From positions 42,400-106,399 of the forward strand of contig JAJPJV010000029.1 in NCBI GenBank assembly GCA_021324045.1: DNA of 64,000 nucleotides, given 5' to 3'. Source of the DNA: Actinomycetota bacterium (GTDB taxonomy: Bacteria > Actinomycetota > Acidimicrobiia > Acidimicrobiales > RAAP-2). Below are positions 35,555-42,867 of the stretch, one piece after another; positions within the stretch are counted from its first letter, which is position 1, and each line of letters begins with the position of its first letter. Below the pieces are notes generated by a model. It saw only the letters and a program-made list of their open reading frames with translations, was not told the DNA's origin and did no database searches. Position numbers and translations under genes: made by a program.

Positions 35555-36324
35555 ACAACGCGTTCGGTCACCCGCAGTCCGCCGTCGTCCTCGGTGCCAC
35601 CTCGGACATCGCGCGCGCGTTGACCACACGGCTGGTCGCGCTGGGATGCGACCGGCTGGTACTGGCAGCTCGCGACGAGGTCCAGCTGGCAGCCGAAGCG
35701 CAGCGGGTGAAGGCAACCGGTGCGAGCTTCGTCGAAACCGTTCGCTTCGACGCGGTCGATACGCATTCTGCAATCGAAGTCGTCGACCAGTGCTTCGAGG
35801 CGCTGCAAGCGCGCGGATGGCAAGTCGACCTGGTCGTCGTCGCAGCGGGAATCCTCTGCGACGGGGTCGACGACTGGCGTGACCCAGCGGTGGTGGAACG
35901 CTGCGTGACCGTCAACTTCTCCTGGCCATCCGTCGCGTTGAGCCGGTCGGCCTCGTCCCTGCATCGCCAAGGTCAAGGGACGATCGTGGTCTTGTCATCG
36001 GTGGCCGGCATTCGAATCCGGCGATCGAACTTCATCTACGGAGCCGCGAAGGCGGGAGTCGACGGCTTCGCGCACGGACTGGCCGAGGCCCTGCGAGGAT
36101 CGGGGGTGAACGTCCAAGTCGTGCGTCCGGGCTTCGTGAAGACCCGCATGACCACGGGTCGGCGAGTACCACCGATCGCCGCGAGCGCGGACGATGTGGC
36201 GGCGGCGATCGTCCGTGGCTTACAGACTCGAGCCGACACTGTCTGGGTGCCGACGTCCTTGCGATGGGTCTTCGGGGTGGCACGGATGCTGCCCGCCTGG
36301 CTCTGGCGGCGGATCCCTTTCTAA
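35551..36324 (+). CDS. dprE2: DprE2, decaprenylphosphoryl-2-keto-ribose reductase
   Basis: A 257-residue classical SDR that reduces the 2-keto intermediate from DprE1 to decaprenylphosphoryl-arabinose, the only known donor for arabinan. VVLGATSDIARAL at 12-24 is the NAD(P)H site, with the Ser-Asp-Ile variant typical of DprE2. VVVAAGIL, VVLSSVAGIR and YGAAKAGVDGFAHGL (catalytic Tyr and Lys) follow in order. Its ATG overlaps the dprE1 stop by 4 bp (ATGA). It is convergent with the thioesterase gene. Confidence 0.92.
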   Translation: MNNAFGHPQSAVVLGATSDIARALTTRLVALGCDRLVLAARDEVQLAAEAQRVKATGASFVETVRFDAVDTHSAIEVVDQCFEALQARGWQVDLVVVAAGILCDGVDDWRDPAVVERCVTVNFSWPSVALSRSASSLHRQGQGTIVVLSSVAGIRIRRSNFIYGAAKAGVDGFAHGLAEALRGSGVNVQVVRPGFVKTRMTTGRRVPPIAASADDVAAAIVRGLQTRADTVWVPTSLRWVFGVARMLPAWLWRRIPF

Positions 36325-36344
36325 GCCAGAACCGTTCGACCCCC

Positions 36345-37184
36345 CTACATGGCCCGACGGTAGTCGAGCTCCCCCTCGATCTTGCGCGCCATCGAGTCCT
36401 GCCCAAAGGTGGCAACCAGCTGACCATCGCGGGTGAACACGAGGCCACGGCCGTGCACCCGGCCTCGCCCCGCATAGAGCGCCTCCTGGACGACGAGGAG
36501 CCACTGGCTGACGTCGAAGCGTTCATGGAAGTGCAGCGTGTGCGCGATCACCCCGGTCGAGAGCGTCCGGTGCGCCTGGGAGATGTCCACTTGCTCACGG
36601 TGCGGTCGCATTGCAAGACCGATGAGGAAGCCGTTCGTGCCCCATGCCAGGACCGCGTCGTTGGCCGCGACCGAGTTGATCTTGTCGGGGTAACGGTGCC
36701 AGAAGAGCAGCGCCGGCACTCCTCCTGGTGCATCGGGTGGTTCGGGGACCATGCGAAGCTCGACGCCCGGGAATGCCATGCCCTCACCGGGCGACAGATC
36801 CTCGGGACCAGGCACCTCAGGCATCGCTGGGGCGTGCCGCATGATGTCGGGTTCATCGGCGTTGAGCAGTATGAGCGCTCGCGACAGCAAACGCTCGCCT
36901 TGCATCGCGGTGACCGTGTCGCTCGCCCAGGTCCGGCCAGCCTGGATCGGCTCGACGCGAAGGATGATGGGCTCCTGGTACGTGCCGGCACGGGCGAAGA
37001 TGGCATGGATGGACTTGACGTCTTTGCTCCCCCCGCACGCGCGGTCCGAGGCCATGATCATCTGCGCCAGCAGCTGACCGCCGAAGACGACGTCGCGCTC
37101 TTCCGGCGGTCGATCAGGATGCCGCACCCGGTACTCGCCCTCGCCGATCTGATCGAGCTCCAGTACGTTCGGCAGCTTGCCCAT
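36345..37184 (-). CDS. tesB: Acyl-CoA thioesterase II (TesB-like)
   Basis: A 279-residue double-hotdog thioesterase that hydrolyses acyl-CoA to free acid and CoA. The N-terminal hotdog has VVFGGQLLAQMIMAS and SIHAIFARAG. The C-terminal hotdog has GTNGFLIGLAMRPHR and a substrate loop STGVIAHTLHFHERFDVSQWL (given in parts: IAHTLHFHERFD), with the active-site Asp and Thr/Ser regions of the family. It ends in DGQLVATFGQDSMARK, where Gln completes the triad. ATG 37184 follows AGGAGGGATCCG. It is a single gene; downstream it converges with dprE2. Confidence 0.9.
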   Translation of the reverse strand: MGKLPNVLELDQIGEGEYRVRHPDRPPEERDVVFGGQLLAQMIMASDRACGGSKDVKSIHAIFARAGTYQEPIILRVEPIQAGRTWASDTVTAMQGERLLSRALILLNADEPDIMRHAPAMPEVPGPEDLSPGEGMAFPGVELRMVPEPPDAPGGVPALLFWHRYPDKINSVAANDAVLAWGTNGFLIGLAMRPHREQVDISQAHRTLSTGVIAHTLHFHERFDVSQWLLVVQEALYAGRGRVHGRGLVFTRDGQLVATFGQDSMARKIEGELDYRRAM

Positions 37185-37359
37185 CGGATCCCTCCTGGTT
37201 CGGCGCCTCCTGTGGTGCCGTCAGACCTTAGAGCTCGGCAGACGGGCACACCAAGCACGCACCGGAAGCTGCCCTGGCGACCGTTGAGACCGCGCGCGTG
37301 ACCCCGGGGGCCCGCGAAGGGAACAGCACCTCGGCCCAACCCGACGGGACCCGGGGCGG

Positions 37360-37586
37360 TCAGGCCCGGTGACCGTGACCCGGGATCGACTCGTCGTTGT
37401 CTTGCGCCACGAGCGGGAACCTGGTCGACCACTGCGGCAACGGCCATGAGCGCACCGGGGATCGGAACCCGGCGACCTGGCACGTCGGGCTCCGACGGTC
37501 CGGGCGAACTGGCGCGCCACCTCGACGTCCACCGGCGATGAAACCCACCTCGACTCGACGACCGAGAGCGGTCGTACCGGCCGCAT
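37360..37586 (-). pseudogene. Decayed second copy of vapC
   Basis: Two reading frames here match the intact VapC at 37966-38349. The first, LSVVESRWVSSPVDVEVARQ, corresponds to LSAVESRWDPLPVDAEVARQ (residues 58-77). After a frameshift, VPIPGALMAVAAVVDQVP and LVAQDNDESIPG correspond to VPIFDALVAATAIVEQIP and VVTQDSDYEAIPG (residues 91-121). The metal-site FDAL is now PGAL. The N-terminal half is absent. This is the remains of a duplicated vapBC module. Confidence 0.75.
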
Positions 37587-37965
37587 CGTCGTCGGTCCCC
37601 CGGCGCCGACATCTCGGGATGCAATGACGAGCGCTTTGGCGACCGGACGCTTCGACGGCGATGCAACGCGACCTCAGCGACAAGGGATCTTGCCCGCTTT
37701 CAGCGCGGCGAGGAGTTCGGACAGGTCCGACTCGGTGAGGACCACCGGGCTGTCGCGATGAACCCGACGAGGTCCCTCGTCGAGCACGCCACGTCAACCC
37801 CAGCATGACGAGGCGGCCGCCAACGTCTCGACACATCGCACTGGTGATCCTGCGTTGTCGCTCTTTGAACCGGGCAAGCAGCTGGACCGGCTGCGAGAAT
37901 TCCCGCTGAGCGATCAATCCTGAGCAACCCACTGACGAAAAGTGGGGTGCCGCAGGCATTGGTGA
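37587..37965. other. Decayed intergenic stretch
   Basis: No intact gene, RNA or clear regulatory site. All frames are short or lack family patterns. One minus-strand stretch near 37690-37760 would read LTESDLSELLAALKAGKIP, which looks like a coding remnant, perhaps of a transposase-like N-terminus, but it is too short to assign. It fits with decay around the duplicated toxin module. Confidence 0.4.
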
Positions 37966-38349
37966 TCAGACCCGGATCACATTGACTCCGGGGATAGCTT
38001 CGTAGTCGCTGTCCTGGGTGACGACTGGAATTTGCTCCACGATCGCAGTCGCAGCGACGAGCGCGTCGAATATGGGTACCCGGCGCCGAACGGCGCGCAG
38101 GGCAGCAACGATGCTGGCGAACTGGCGCGCCACTTCGGCGTCGACGGGCAGCGGGTCCCACCTCGACTCCACAGCTGAGAGCGTTGCCACGCGCGCCGGC
38201 CGATCCTCGTCGTCGGCTGTCAGCACACCGAGGGTCAGCTCAGCGAGGGTCACGACCGAGATTTCGGTCTCGGTCACTCCTTCCATCTGACCGAGGGGTC
38301 GCCCGGATTCAGTGGCGACGAAGAACGAGGTGTCGAGCAACGCCCTCAC
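37966..38349 (-). CDS. vapC: VapC PIN-domain ribonuclease toxin
   Basis: A 127-residue PIN-domain protein. The acidic metal-binding residues are Asp6 (LLDTSFF), Glu37 (VTLAELTLGV), Asp95 (FDALVAATA) and Asp113 (VTQDSDY), so it should be active. VapC toxins are Mg-dependent RNases and often cut tRNA anticodon loops or the 23S sarcin-ricin loop. Its ATG overlaps the vapB stop by 4 bp (ATGA). It is the intact member of a pair with the decayed copy at 37.4 kb. An odd tRNA lies just upstream of vapB. Confidence 0.93.
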   Translation of the reverse strand: MRALLDTSFFVATESGRPLGQMEGVTETEISVVTLAELTLGVLTADDEDRPARVATLSAVESRWDPLPVDAEVARQFASIVAALRAVRRRVPIFDALVAATAIVEQIPVVTQDSDYEAIPGVNVIRV

Positions 38350-38591
38350 AGATCGTCGGTCGTGTCGGCCAGCAGCCCCCGTACCTCCTCCAGGAGCCCG
38401 CGGTCGGCCGCGTGACGGGAGGCGACCGCGAGTGCATCAGCCGCTGGCACGGTTCGATGACGTCGGAGGGGCACGATCTCGGCCACCGGACGCCGGTCGA
38501 CTGTGACGGTTAACCGTTCACCGCCTTCCACGCGGCGAAGGACCGCGCTGACCTCGTTTCGCAAGTCGCGGACGGATATGAAGCCGGACAC
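38346..38591 (-). CDS. vapB: VapB antitoxin (Phd/YefM-like)
   Basis: An antitoxin of 81 residues. The N-terminal half, SVRDLRNEVSAVLRRVEGGE and then LTVTVDRRPVAEIVPL, is the Phd/YefM DNA-binding fold. The C-terminal half (helical, LLEEVRGLLAD) should wrap the toxin. Start GTG 38591 is preferred over ATG 38609 because a perfect TACAAT -10 ends 6 nt before it and ATG 38609 lies upstream of the resulting transcription start. Confidence 0.88.
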   Translation of the reverse strand: MSGFISVRDLRNEVSAVLRRVEGGERLTVTVDRRPVAEIVPLRRHRTVPAADALAVASRHAADRGLLEEVRGLLADTTDDL

Positions 38592-38597
38592 ATCGGC

Positions 38598-38625
38598 ATT
38601 GTAGCACATATAGCCACAAGTGCTA
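38598..38625 (-). promoter_or_regulatory. vapBC leaderless promoter and inverted-repeat operator
   Basis: On the minus strand TACAAT (38603-38598) ends 6 nt before GTG 38591. An inverted repeat with arms TAGCAC (38602-38607) and GTGCTA (38620-38625), 12 nt apart, overlaps this -10. VapB or VapBC binding here would block transcription, the usual autoregulation of these modules. Binding is inferred. Confidence 0.55.
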
Positions 38626-38629
38626 AGAG

Positions 38630-38703
38630 TGGGGACGGAGGGATTCGAACCCTCACTGGAGGCGGTTTAAGCGCCCTGCCTCTGCCGGTTGGGCTACGTC
38701 CCC
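38630..38703 (-). tRNA. tRNA with anticodon UAA, class I shape (predicted Leu)
   Basis: A complete cloverleaf on the minus strand. The acceptor GGGGACG/CGTCCCC has 7 pairs, discriminator A is at 38630, and CCA is not encoded. Other parts are U8, A14, G18-G19, anticodon stem GGGCG/CGCCT, loop CTTAAAC and T-arm GAGGG TTCGAAT CCCTC. The anticodon is UAA (38669-38667), which reads UUA leucine codons. The variable loop is only 5 nt (CCAGT). Bacterial tRNA-Leu normally has a long variable arm and about 85 nt, so charging identity is uncertain. The D-stem has only three good pairs and the D-arm has one extra nucleotide. It ends 38 nt upstream of vapB on the same strand. Confidence 0.88.
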
Positions 38704-38802
38704 CACGGCACCATACGTTCACTGCGCACCCCGTCTGAAGCCGGAGCCCCCATCGGATCTGCAGGATCTCCGCGGTCCTCGTCTTGGTGTTGCTCGAGGG
38801 GT

Positions 38803-38808
38803 TATTGT
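38803..38808 (+). promoter_or_regulatory. Leaderless -10 element (TATTGT) for the NlpC/P60 gene
   Basis: TATTGT ends 7 nt before GTG 38816, giving a predicted leaderless mRNA. Confidence 0.45.
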
Positions 38809-38815
38809 TGCGAAA

Positions 38816-40150
38816 GTGGCGGTAGTGATGTGTCGGATGCTCCGGCGCGTGGTCATGGTCGCGCTGGCGGTCGGGTCACCACTTGCCCTCCAGGCCCTTC
38901 CCGGTTCGATGAGCCCGGCTTCGGCGGCACCTACGCAGGCTCAGATCAACGGAACCGAGAACCAGATCAGCGCCCTTGAAGCCACGATCGCGCATGAGCA
39001 ACAGCAGAGCCAGTTGCTGGACCAGCAGTATGTCGAGGCGCAGCAGCGCGTCCAGCAGATCCAGGCGAACCTCGCGGCGACACAGCAAGCCCTGACGAAA
39101 ACCCAGGCAGCGGTGCGAGCGGCGCGGATCCGTCTCCGAAGGGACGCGGTGAACGCCTACATGCTCGCTGTGCCCACCAACGACGTCACCTCGTTGTTTA
39201 CCACCGCGCCAACCCGGGCAAACGATCGGACCCAGTACGAGAACCTGGCAATCGGCGACATCACGCTCGCCGCCGATGCGCTCGCCGCCCAGGAGAACAA
39301 GCTGGCCCAGGAGAAGGCACTCGAACAGACCCAGGTTCACCAAGCCACGCTCGCCGCCCAAACGGTCCAGCAGTTGCAGGTCGAGAACCAAAACGCTGCA
39401 GCGGCGGCACAAGCGACACTGCACCAGGTGCAAGGAACGCTCGCAATCGAGGTCGCCCAGTACGCGGAGGCCCAAGCGAAAGCAGAGGCACAAGCCGCTC
39501 AGGCGGCACGGAACGCAGCCGCGGCCCAAACGGCTGCCCGGTTGGCGAACGAGGCTGCCAGCGTCGCCGTTCAGGTCGCCGGTCCGGCTGCCAGCAGTGC
39601 AGTCGCCGCCGCCAATCAGGCAACTGCCGCAGCAGGCGGGCCAACCGTTGCCGCAAGCACCTCGGCCGGCATCGGTGGCGGTGGGGCTCCAGCAGGCGGT
39701 GGCGGTGGGGCTCCAGCAGGCGGTGGCGGTGGGGCTCCGACTGTCGGTGGCGGTGGGGCTCCGGCAGGCGGTGGGGCCGGCGCTGCAGCGGTCCAGGCAG
39801 CCGAGTCGCAGCTGGGGGTACCCTACGTCTGGGGAGGCGAGCAACCGGGTGTCGGCTTCGACTGCTCAGGACTGACCCAGTGGGCATGGGCGCAAGCGGG
39901 CGTCTCGATCCCCCGGACCGCCGCCGCCCAATATGCGGCCGTGCCTCACGTGTCGCTCTCTGCACTCGAGCCTGGTGACCTGCTCTTCTACTTCAACCTC
40001 GACGGCGACAACCAAGTCGACCATGTCGCGATGTACGTCGGGTCCGGACCCTATGGCGCCAACACGATCATCCAGGCTCCCTACACCGGCACGACGGTGC
40101 AGTTCGACCCCCTCTTCACCCAGGGGTTGATTGCCGCTGGGCGTCCCTGA
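38816..40150 (+). CDS. Secreted NlpC/P60 peptidoglycan hydrolase with coiled coil
   Basis: An exported protein of 444 residues. The signal peptide is about 1-38 (VVMVALAVGSPLAL core, cleavage after ASA). A long Gln/Ala-rich coiled coil (40-260) follows, then a Gly-Ala-Pro linker of four tandem repeats, and a C-terminal NlpC/P60 domain (from about 325). The domain has Cys in VGFDCSGLTQWAW and His in DNQVDHVAMYVGSG, the catalytic pair of gamma-D-Glu-diamino acid endopeptidases. It resembles RipA/PcsB-type cell-separation hydrolases, whose coiled coil contacts the FtsEX complex. The start is supported by the leaderless -10. It overlaps the next gene by 20 bp. Confidence 0.92.
   Translation: MAVVMCRMLRRVVMVALAVGSPLALQALPGSMSPASAAPTQAQINGTENQISALEATIAHEQQQSQLLDQQYVEAQQRVQQIQANLAATQQALTKTQAAVRAARIRLRRDAVNAYMLAVPTNDVTSLFTTAPTRANDRTQYENLAIGDITLAADALAAQENKLAQEKALEQTQVHQATLAAQTVQQLQVENQNAAAAAQATLHQVQGTLAIEVAQYAEAQAKAEAQAAQAARNAAAAQTAARLANEAASVAVQVAGPAASSAVAAANQATAAAGGPTVAASTSAGIGGGGAPAGGGGGAPAGGGGGAPTVGGGGAPAGGGAGAAAVQAAESQLGVPYVWGGEQPGVGFDCSGLTQWAWAQAGVSIPRTAAAQYAAVPHVSLSALEPGDLLFYFNLDGDNQVDHVAMYVGSGPYGANTIIQAPYTGTTVQFDPLFTQGLIAAGRP
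39674..39769 (+). repeat. Four 24-bp tandem repeats in the NlpC/P60 linker
   Basis: Four head-to-tail 24-bp units (from 39674, 39698, 39722 and 39746) share the core GGTGGCGGTGGGGCTCC and differ in the last 7 bases. They encode Gly-Gly-Gly-Gly-Ala-Pro plus two variable residues. Copy number could change by slippage without a frameshift, altering linker length. Confidence 0.9.
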
Positions 40151-41159
40151 GCCCGACGTCGTCCGGCACGCCGACTGGAGCGTGAACCCGCAGAAACGTT
40201 GGGCTGCGACCGCACGGCGCGTGCATGATGGCTACCGCGTCGAGTCGATCTGTCCGATCGAGAATGTCCTTGAGCCCCCGGACGCCGGGCAGCGCATGGT
40301 GGTCGGATTCGACTTCCCCATCGGCCTCCCAGAGGCCTACGCCCTCGCCGCCGGCATCCCGAACTTTCTCGACGCCCTGCAACGTCTCGGCACCGGCCGA
40401 TGGGCAGCGTTCTTCGAACCCGCGCGGACCCCTGCCGAGCTTTCCCTCGAACGCCCGTTCTACCCCGCCAACCCCCGCCCTCGGGGGACAGTCTCGCGCC
40501 ACCAACTCGCCCAGGGGCTCGGCGTTCCCTTCGAGCGCCTCCGACGGCGCTGCGAACACGCATACGCTTCCACGGCGTCGGAACCTGGCCGCCGCGCGGC
40601 CTCACCGATCTTCTGGCTGGTCGGTGGCCAGCAAGTCGGTCGAGCGGCAATCCACGGCTGGCGTCACGTGCTCCAGCGCGCGCTTGGGAACGGACGTGAC
40701 GTGGCGCTGTGGCCGTTCCACGGCTCGCTCGAGACCCTCTTCTCGACCCACCAGGTCACCATCGTCGAGGCCTATCCTGGCGAGTTCAAGGGCCACCTGG
40801 GCCTCGGTCGCACCCGCTGGTCGAAGCGATCGTCGCACGACCGAGCCGCGCGCGGCGCAGAGCTCCTCGGGTGGGCACGCAGGCACTGCGTCGACATCGA
40901 AAGAGAGCTGGCGAACTGGGTGCTCGAAGGGTGCGGACCCGGACCTGGCGGCGAGGACCCATTCGACGCGCTGATCGGCGTCCTGGGGATGATCAACGTC
41001 GTCACCGGCCAAAGGTCAGCGGGACCGGGGAAGCTCGCCAGTCCTTCGACCGCGATCGAAGGCTGGATTCTTGGTCAGCTTCGCTCCTCGGATCCCTCCA
41101 CCCAGCTCCCGAGGAGCTCTGCACGCCGGCGAGCCCACTCCTCCGAGGTGATCGCATAG
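40131..41159 (+). CDS. DUF429-like hypothetical protein
   Basis: A 342-residue protein resembling DUF429, an RNase H-like fold family without known activity. The strand HADWSVNPQKRWAA and the acidic strand VVGFDFPIGLPEAYA are the two landmarks. A middle region, WLVGGQQVGRAAIHGWRHVL, and EAYPGEFKGHLGL near 225 follow, and a late FDALIGVLGMINVV helix carries Asp. The frame opens at TTG 40131, inside the NlpC/P60 gene; no ATG or GTG fits earlier, so the start is uncertain. The last 85 bp run opposite to the acetyltransferase gene. Confidence 0.7.
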   Translation: MPLGVPEPDVVRHADWSVNPQKRWAATARRVHDGYRVESICPIENVLEPPDAGQRMVVGFDFPIGLPEAYALAAGIPNFLDALQRLGTGRWAAFFEPARTPAELSLERPFYPANPRPRGTVSRHQLAQGLGVPFERLRRRCEHAYASTASEPGRRAASPIFWLVGGQQVGRAAIHGWRHVLQRALGNGRDVALWPFHGSLETLFSTHQVTIVEAYPGEFKGHLGLGRTRWSKRSSHDRAARGAELLGWARRHCVDIERELANWVLEGCGPGPGGEDPFDALIGVLGMINVVTGQRSAGPGKLASPSTAIEGWILGQLRSSDPSTQLPRSSARRRAHSSEVIA

Positions 41160-41710
41160 CGGAGATGGTCCTCCCAGACACCATCGATCTCGAGATAGCG
41201 CTCTGCGACGCCTTCGAGGCGGATCCCGAGCTTCTCCACGACCCGTCGACTGGCGTGATTACGGGGAATGATCGAGATCTCCACCCGGTGCAGGCCCAGG
41301 GTGTCGAACGCGAACGACAACGTCACCACGACAGCTTCCGGAACGATCCCTCGCCCCGCAAGCGCCTCGTCCACCCAGTACCCGATCGAGGCGCTCTGGA
41401 ACGGGCCCCGCTGGATCGATGACAGCGTGATCTCTCCGGCGAACCGGTCCCCGAGGAAGATGCCGAACGCGTAGCCGGTTCCCAGCTGGCGCTCACGCTC
41501 TCGCAACGAGCAGCGGGCTGCGAAACTCGGCGCGTTCTCGGCTGGGGGCGGCGCTCCGGCGGGCCGTGGCTCCCACCGGACCAGCCAGTCATGGCACCGC
41601 ACGCGAACCTCGTGCCACGCCTCGTAATCGGACTCCACGAGCGTTCGGAGCGTGACGCGGCGCCCCTGGAGCTCGAGCGGTGCGACACGGGCGCTCCGGG
41701 CCGCGCTCAT
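41075..41710 (-). CDS. GNAT acetyltransferase, RimJ/RimL type
   Basis: This protein of 211 residues matches N-terminal acetyltransferases of ribosomal proteins: VTLRTLVESDYEAWHEVR near 20, GEITLSSIQRG strands, the acetyl-CoA loop region ALAGRGIVPEAVVVTLSFAF near 118 and LGLHRVEISIIPRNHASRRV near 140, then LEGVAERYLEIDGVWEDH. The Q/RxxGxG/A loop is AGRGIV. Its ATG overlaps the aminotransferase stop by 4 bp (ATGA). The 85-bp tail overlap with the DUF429-like gene is unusually long. Confidence 0.85.
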   Translation of the reverse strand: MSAARSARVAPLELQGRRVTLRTLVESDYEAWHEVRVRCHDWLVRWEPRPAGAPPPAENAPSFAARCSLRERERQLGTGYAFGIFLGDRFAGEITLSSIQRGPFQSASIGYWVDEALAGRGIVPEAVVVTLSFAFDTLGLHRVEISIIPRNHASRRVVEKLGIRLEGVAERYLEIDGVWEDHLRYAITSEEWARRRAELLGSWVEGSEERS

Positions 41711-42846
41711 CGTTTCAGTGCCTCCCTCAGAGTCCCCAACAGAGCGAGAACGTTGCGCGGTCGGGCCGTATGGCCCATGCAGCCAATTCGCCAGATCCGC
41801 CCAGCGGTCGGGCCGACGCCGCCGCCAATCTCGATCCCGTACACGTCGAGCAGCATGGCGCGAAAAGACCGGTCGTCATGACCATCAGGAAGATTGTCGG
41901 GAACCACGACGGTCGTCAACTGCGGCATGCGGGCTCCCTCCGGAGCGAACATCGACAGGCCCAGCTCCTCGAGACCGTCCTGGAGAAGCTTGCCGCACTC
42001 GGCATGCCGGCGCCACACCTCGCGCAAGCCCTCGGCGAGCACCGCGCCTAACGCGGCATGGAGCGCCCCGATCATCGCCACCGGCGCCGTGTGGTGGTAC
42101 ACACGACCCCCGGACCCTTCCGCAACGTAACGCGACAACAGGTTGAGATCGAGGTACCAGCTGCTGGGAACCGGCACGCGGCGACGCATCGCAGCGGGAG
42201 AGACCGTCATCGGCGCCAGTCCCGGAGGGGCTCCCAAGCACTTCTGTGAGCAGCTGTAGCAGACGTCGATCCCCCAGTCGTCGACCCCGACCTCGATGCC
42301 GCCGAGGGAGGTCACCGTGTCGACGAGAAGGATCGCTTCCCCCTTGTGCGCGGCGAGCGTTGCCACGTCGTTCCGAACGCCGGTCGAGGTCTCCGCATGC
42401 ACGACAGCGATGACCTTGGGCGACGCGTGTGCGCCGAGGAGCGCCTCGGGATCGAGGGGCTGACCCCAGGACGCGTCCACCCTTATGACGTCCCCTCCCA
42501 CTCGACGGGCCACCTCGCACATCCGCTCACCGAACAGCCCGTTGACGCCGACCACCACCGGATCGCCGGGCTGGACGAAGTTGACGAAGGATGCCTCCAT
42601 GCCAGCCGACCCGGTCCCGCTGATCGGGAGGGTGAGCGGGTTCGCCGTGGCGAAGACGGCCCGCAGGCGCTCCATCGTCTCATCCAGCAGGGCGAGGAAT
42701 GCCGGATCCAAATGGCCCAGCATCGGGCGACCCATCGCTGCCATCGCCTCCGGATAGGGGTTGGAGGGGCCGGGACCCATGAGGAGCCGCTCTGGCAACG
42801 GATCGGAGCTCGAAGGACGATTGGCAAGCGAACGCTGGGACACCAT
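41707..42846 (-). CDS. Class V aminotransferase, alanine-glyoxylate/serine-pyruvate type
   Basis: This PLP enzyme of 379 residues moves an amino group from alanine or serine to glyoxylate or pyruvate. LLMGPGPSNPYPEAM at the N-terminus is the family opening. ISGTGSAGMEAS binds the cofactor phosphate, LLVDTVTSLGGIEV carries the Asp that pairs with the PLP ring, and YSCSQKCLGAPPG holds the Schiff-base Lys. RIGCMGH near the end binds the substrate carboxylate. It could instead serve as a cysteine-desulfurase-like or phosphonate enzyme, but the motifs favour AGT. It is upstream of and coupled to the GNAT gene. Confidence 0.9.
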   Translation of the reverse strand: MVSQRSLANRPSSSDPLPERLLMGPGPSNPYPEAMAAMGRPMLGHLDPAFLALLDETMERLRAVFATANPLTLPISGTGSAGMEASFVNFVQPGDPVVVGVNGLFGERMCEVARRVGGDVIRVDASWGQPLDPEALLGAHASPKVIAVVHAETSTGVRNDVATLAAHKGEAILLVDTVTSLGGIEVGVDDWGIDVCYSCSQKCLGAPPGLAPMTVSPAAMRRRVPVPSSWYLDLNLLSRYVAEGSGGRVYHHTAPVAMIGALHAALGAVLAEGLREVWRRHAECGKLLQDGLEELGLSMFAPEGARMPQLTTVVVPDNLPDGHDDRSFRAMLLDVYGIEIGGGVGPTAGRIWRIGCMGHTARPRNVLALLGTLREALKR

Positions 42847-42867
42847 CGGCGAATCGTGACAGGTCTT

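Noticed and set aside
37700..38161. Open frame overlapping vapC as a separate gene
   Set aside because: Shares DNA with the functional vapC in another frame and has no pattern of its own.
39674..39769. Possible CRISPR or regulatory repeat array
   Set aside because: Units are in frame, have no spacers and encode a Gly-Ala-Pro linker.
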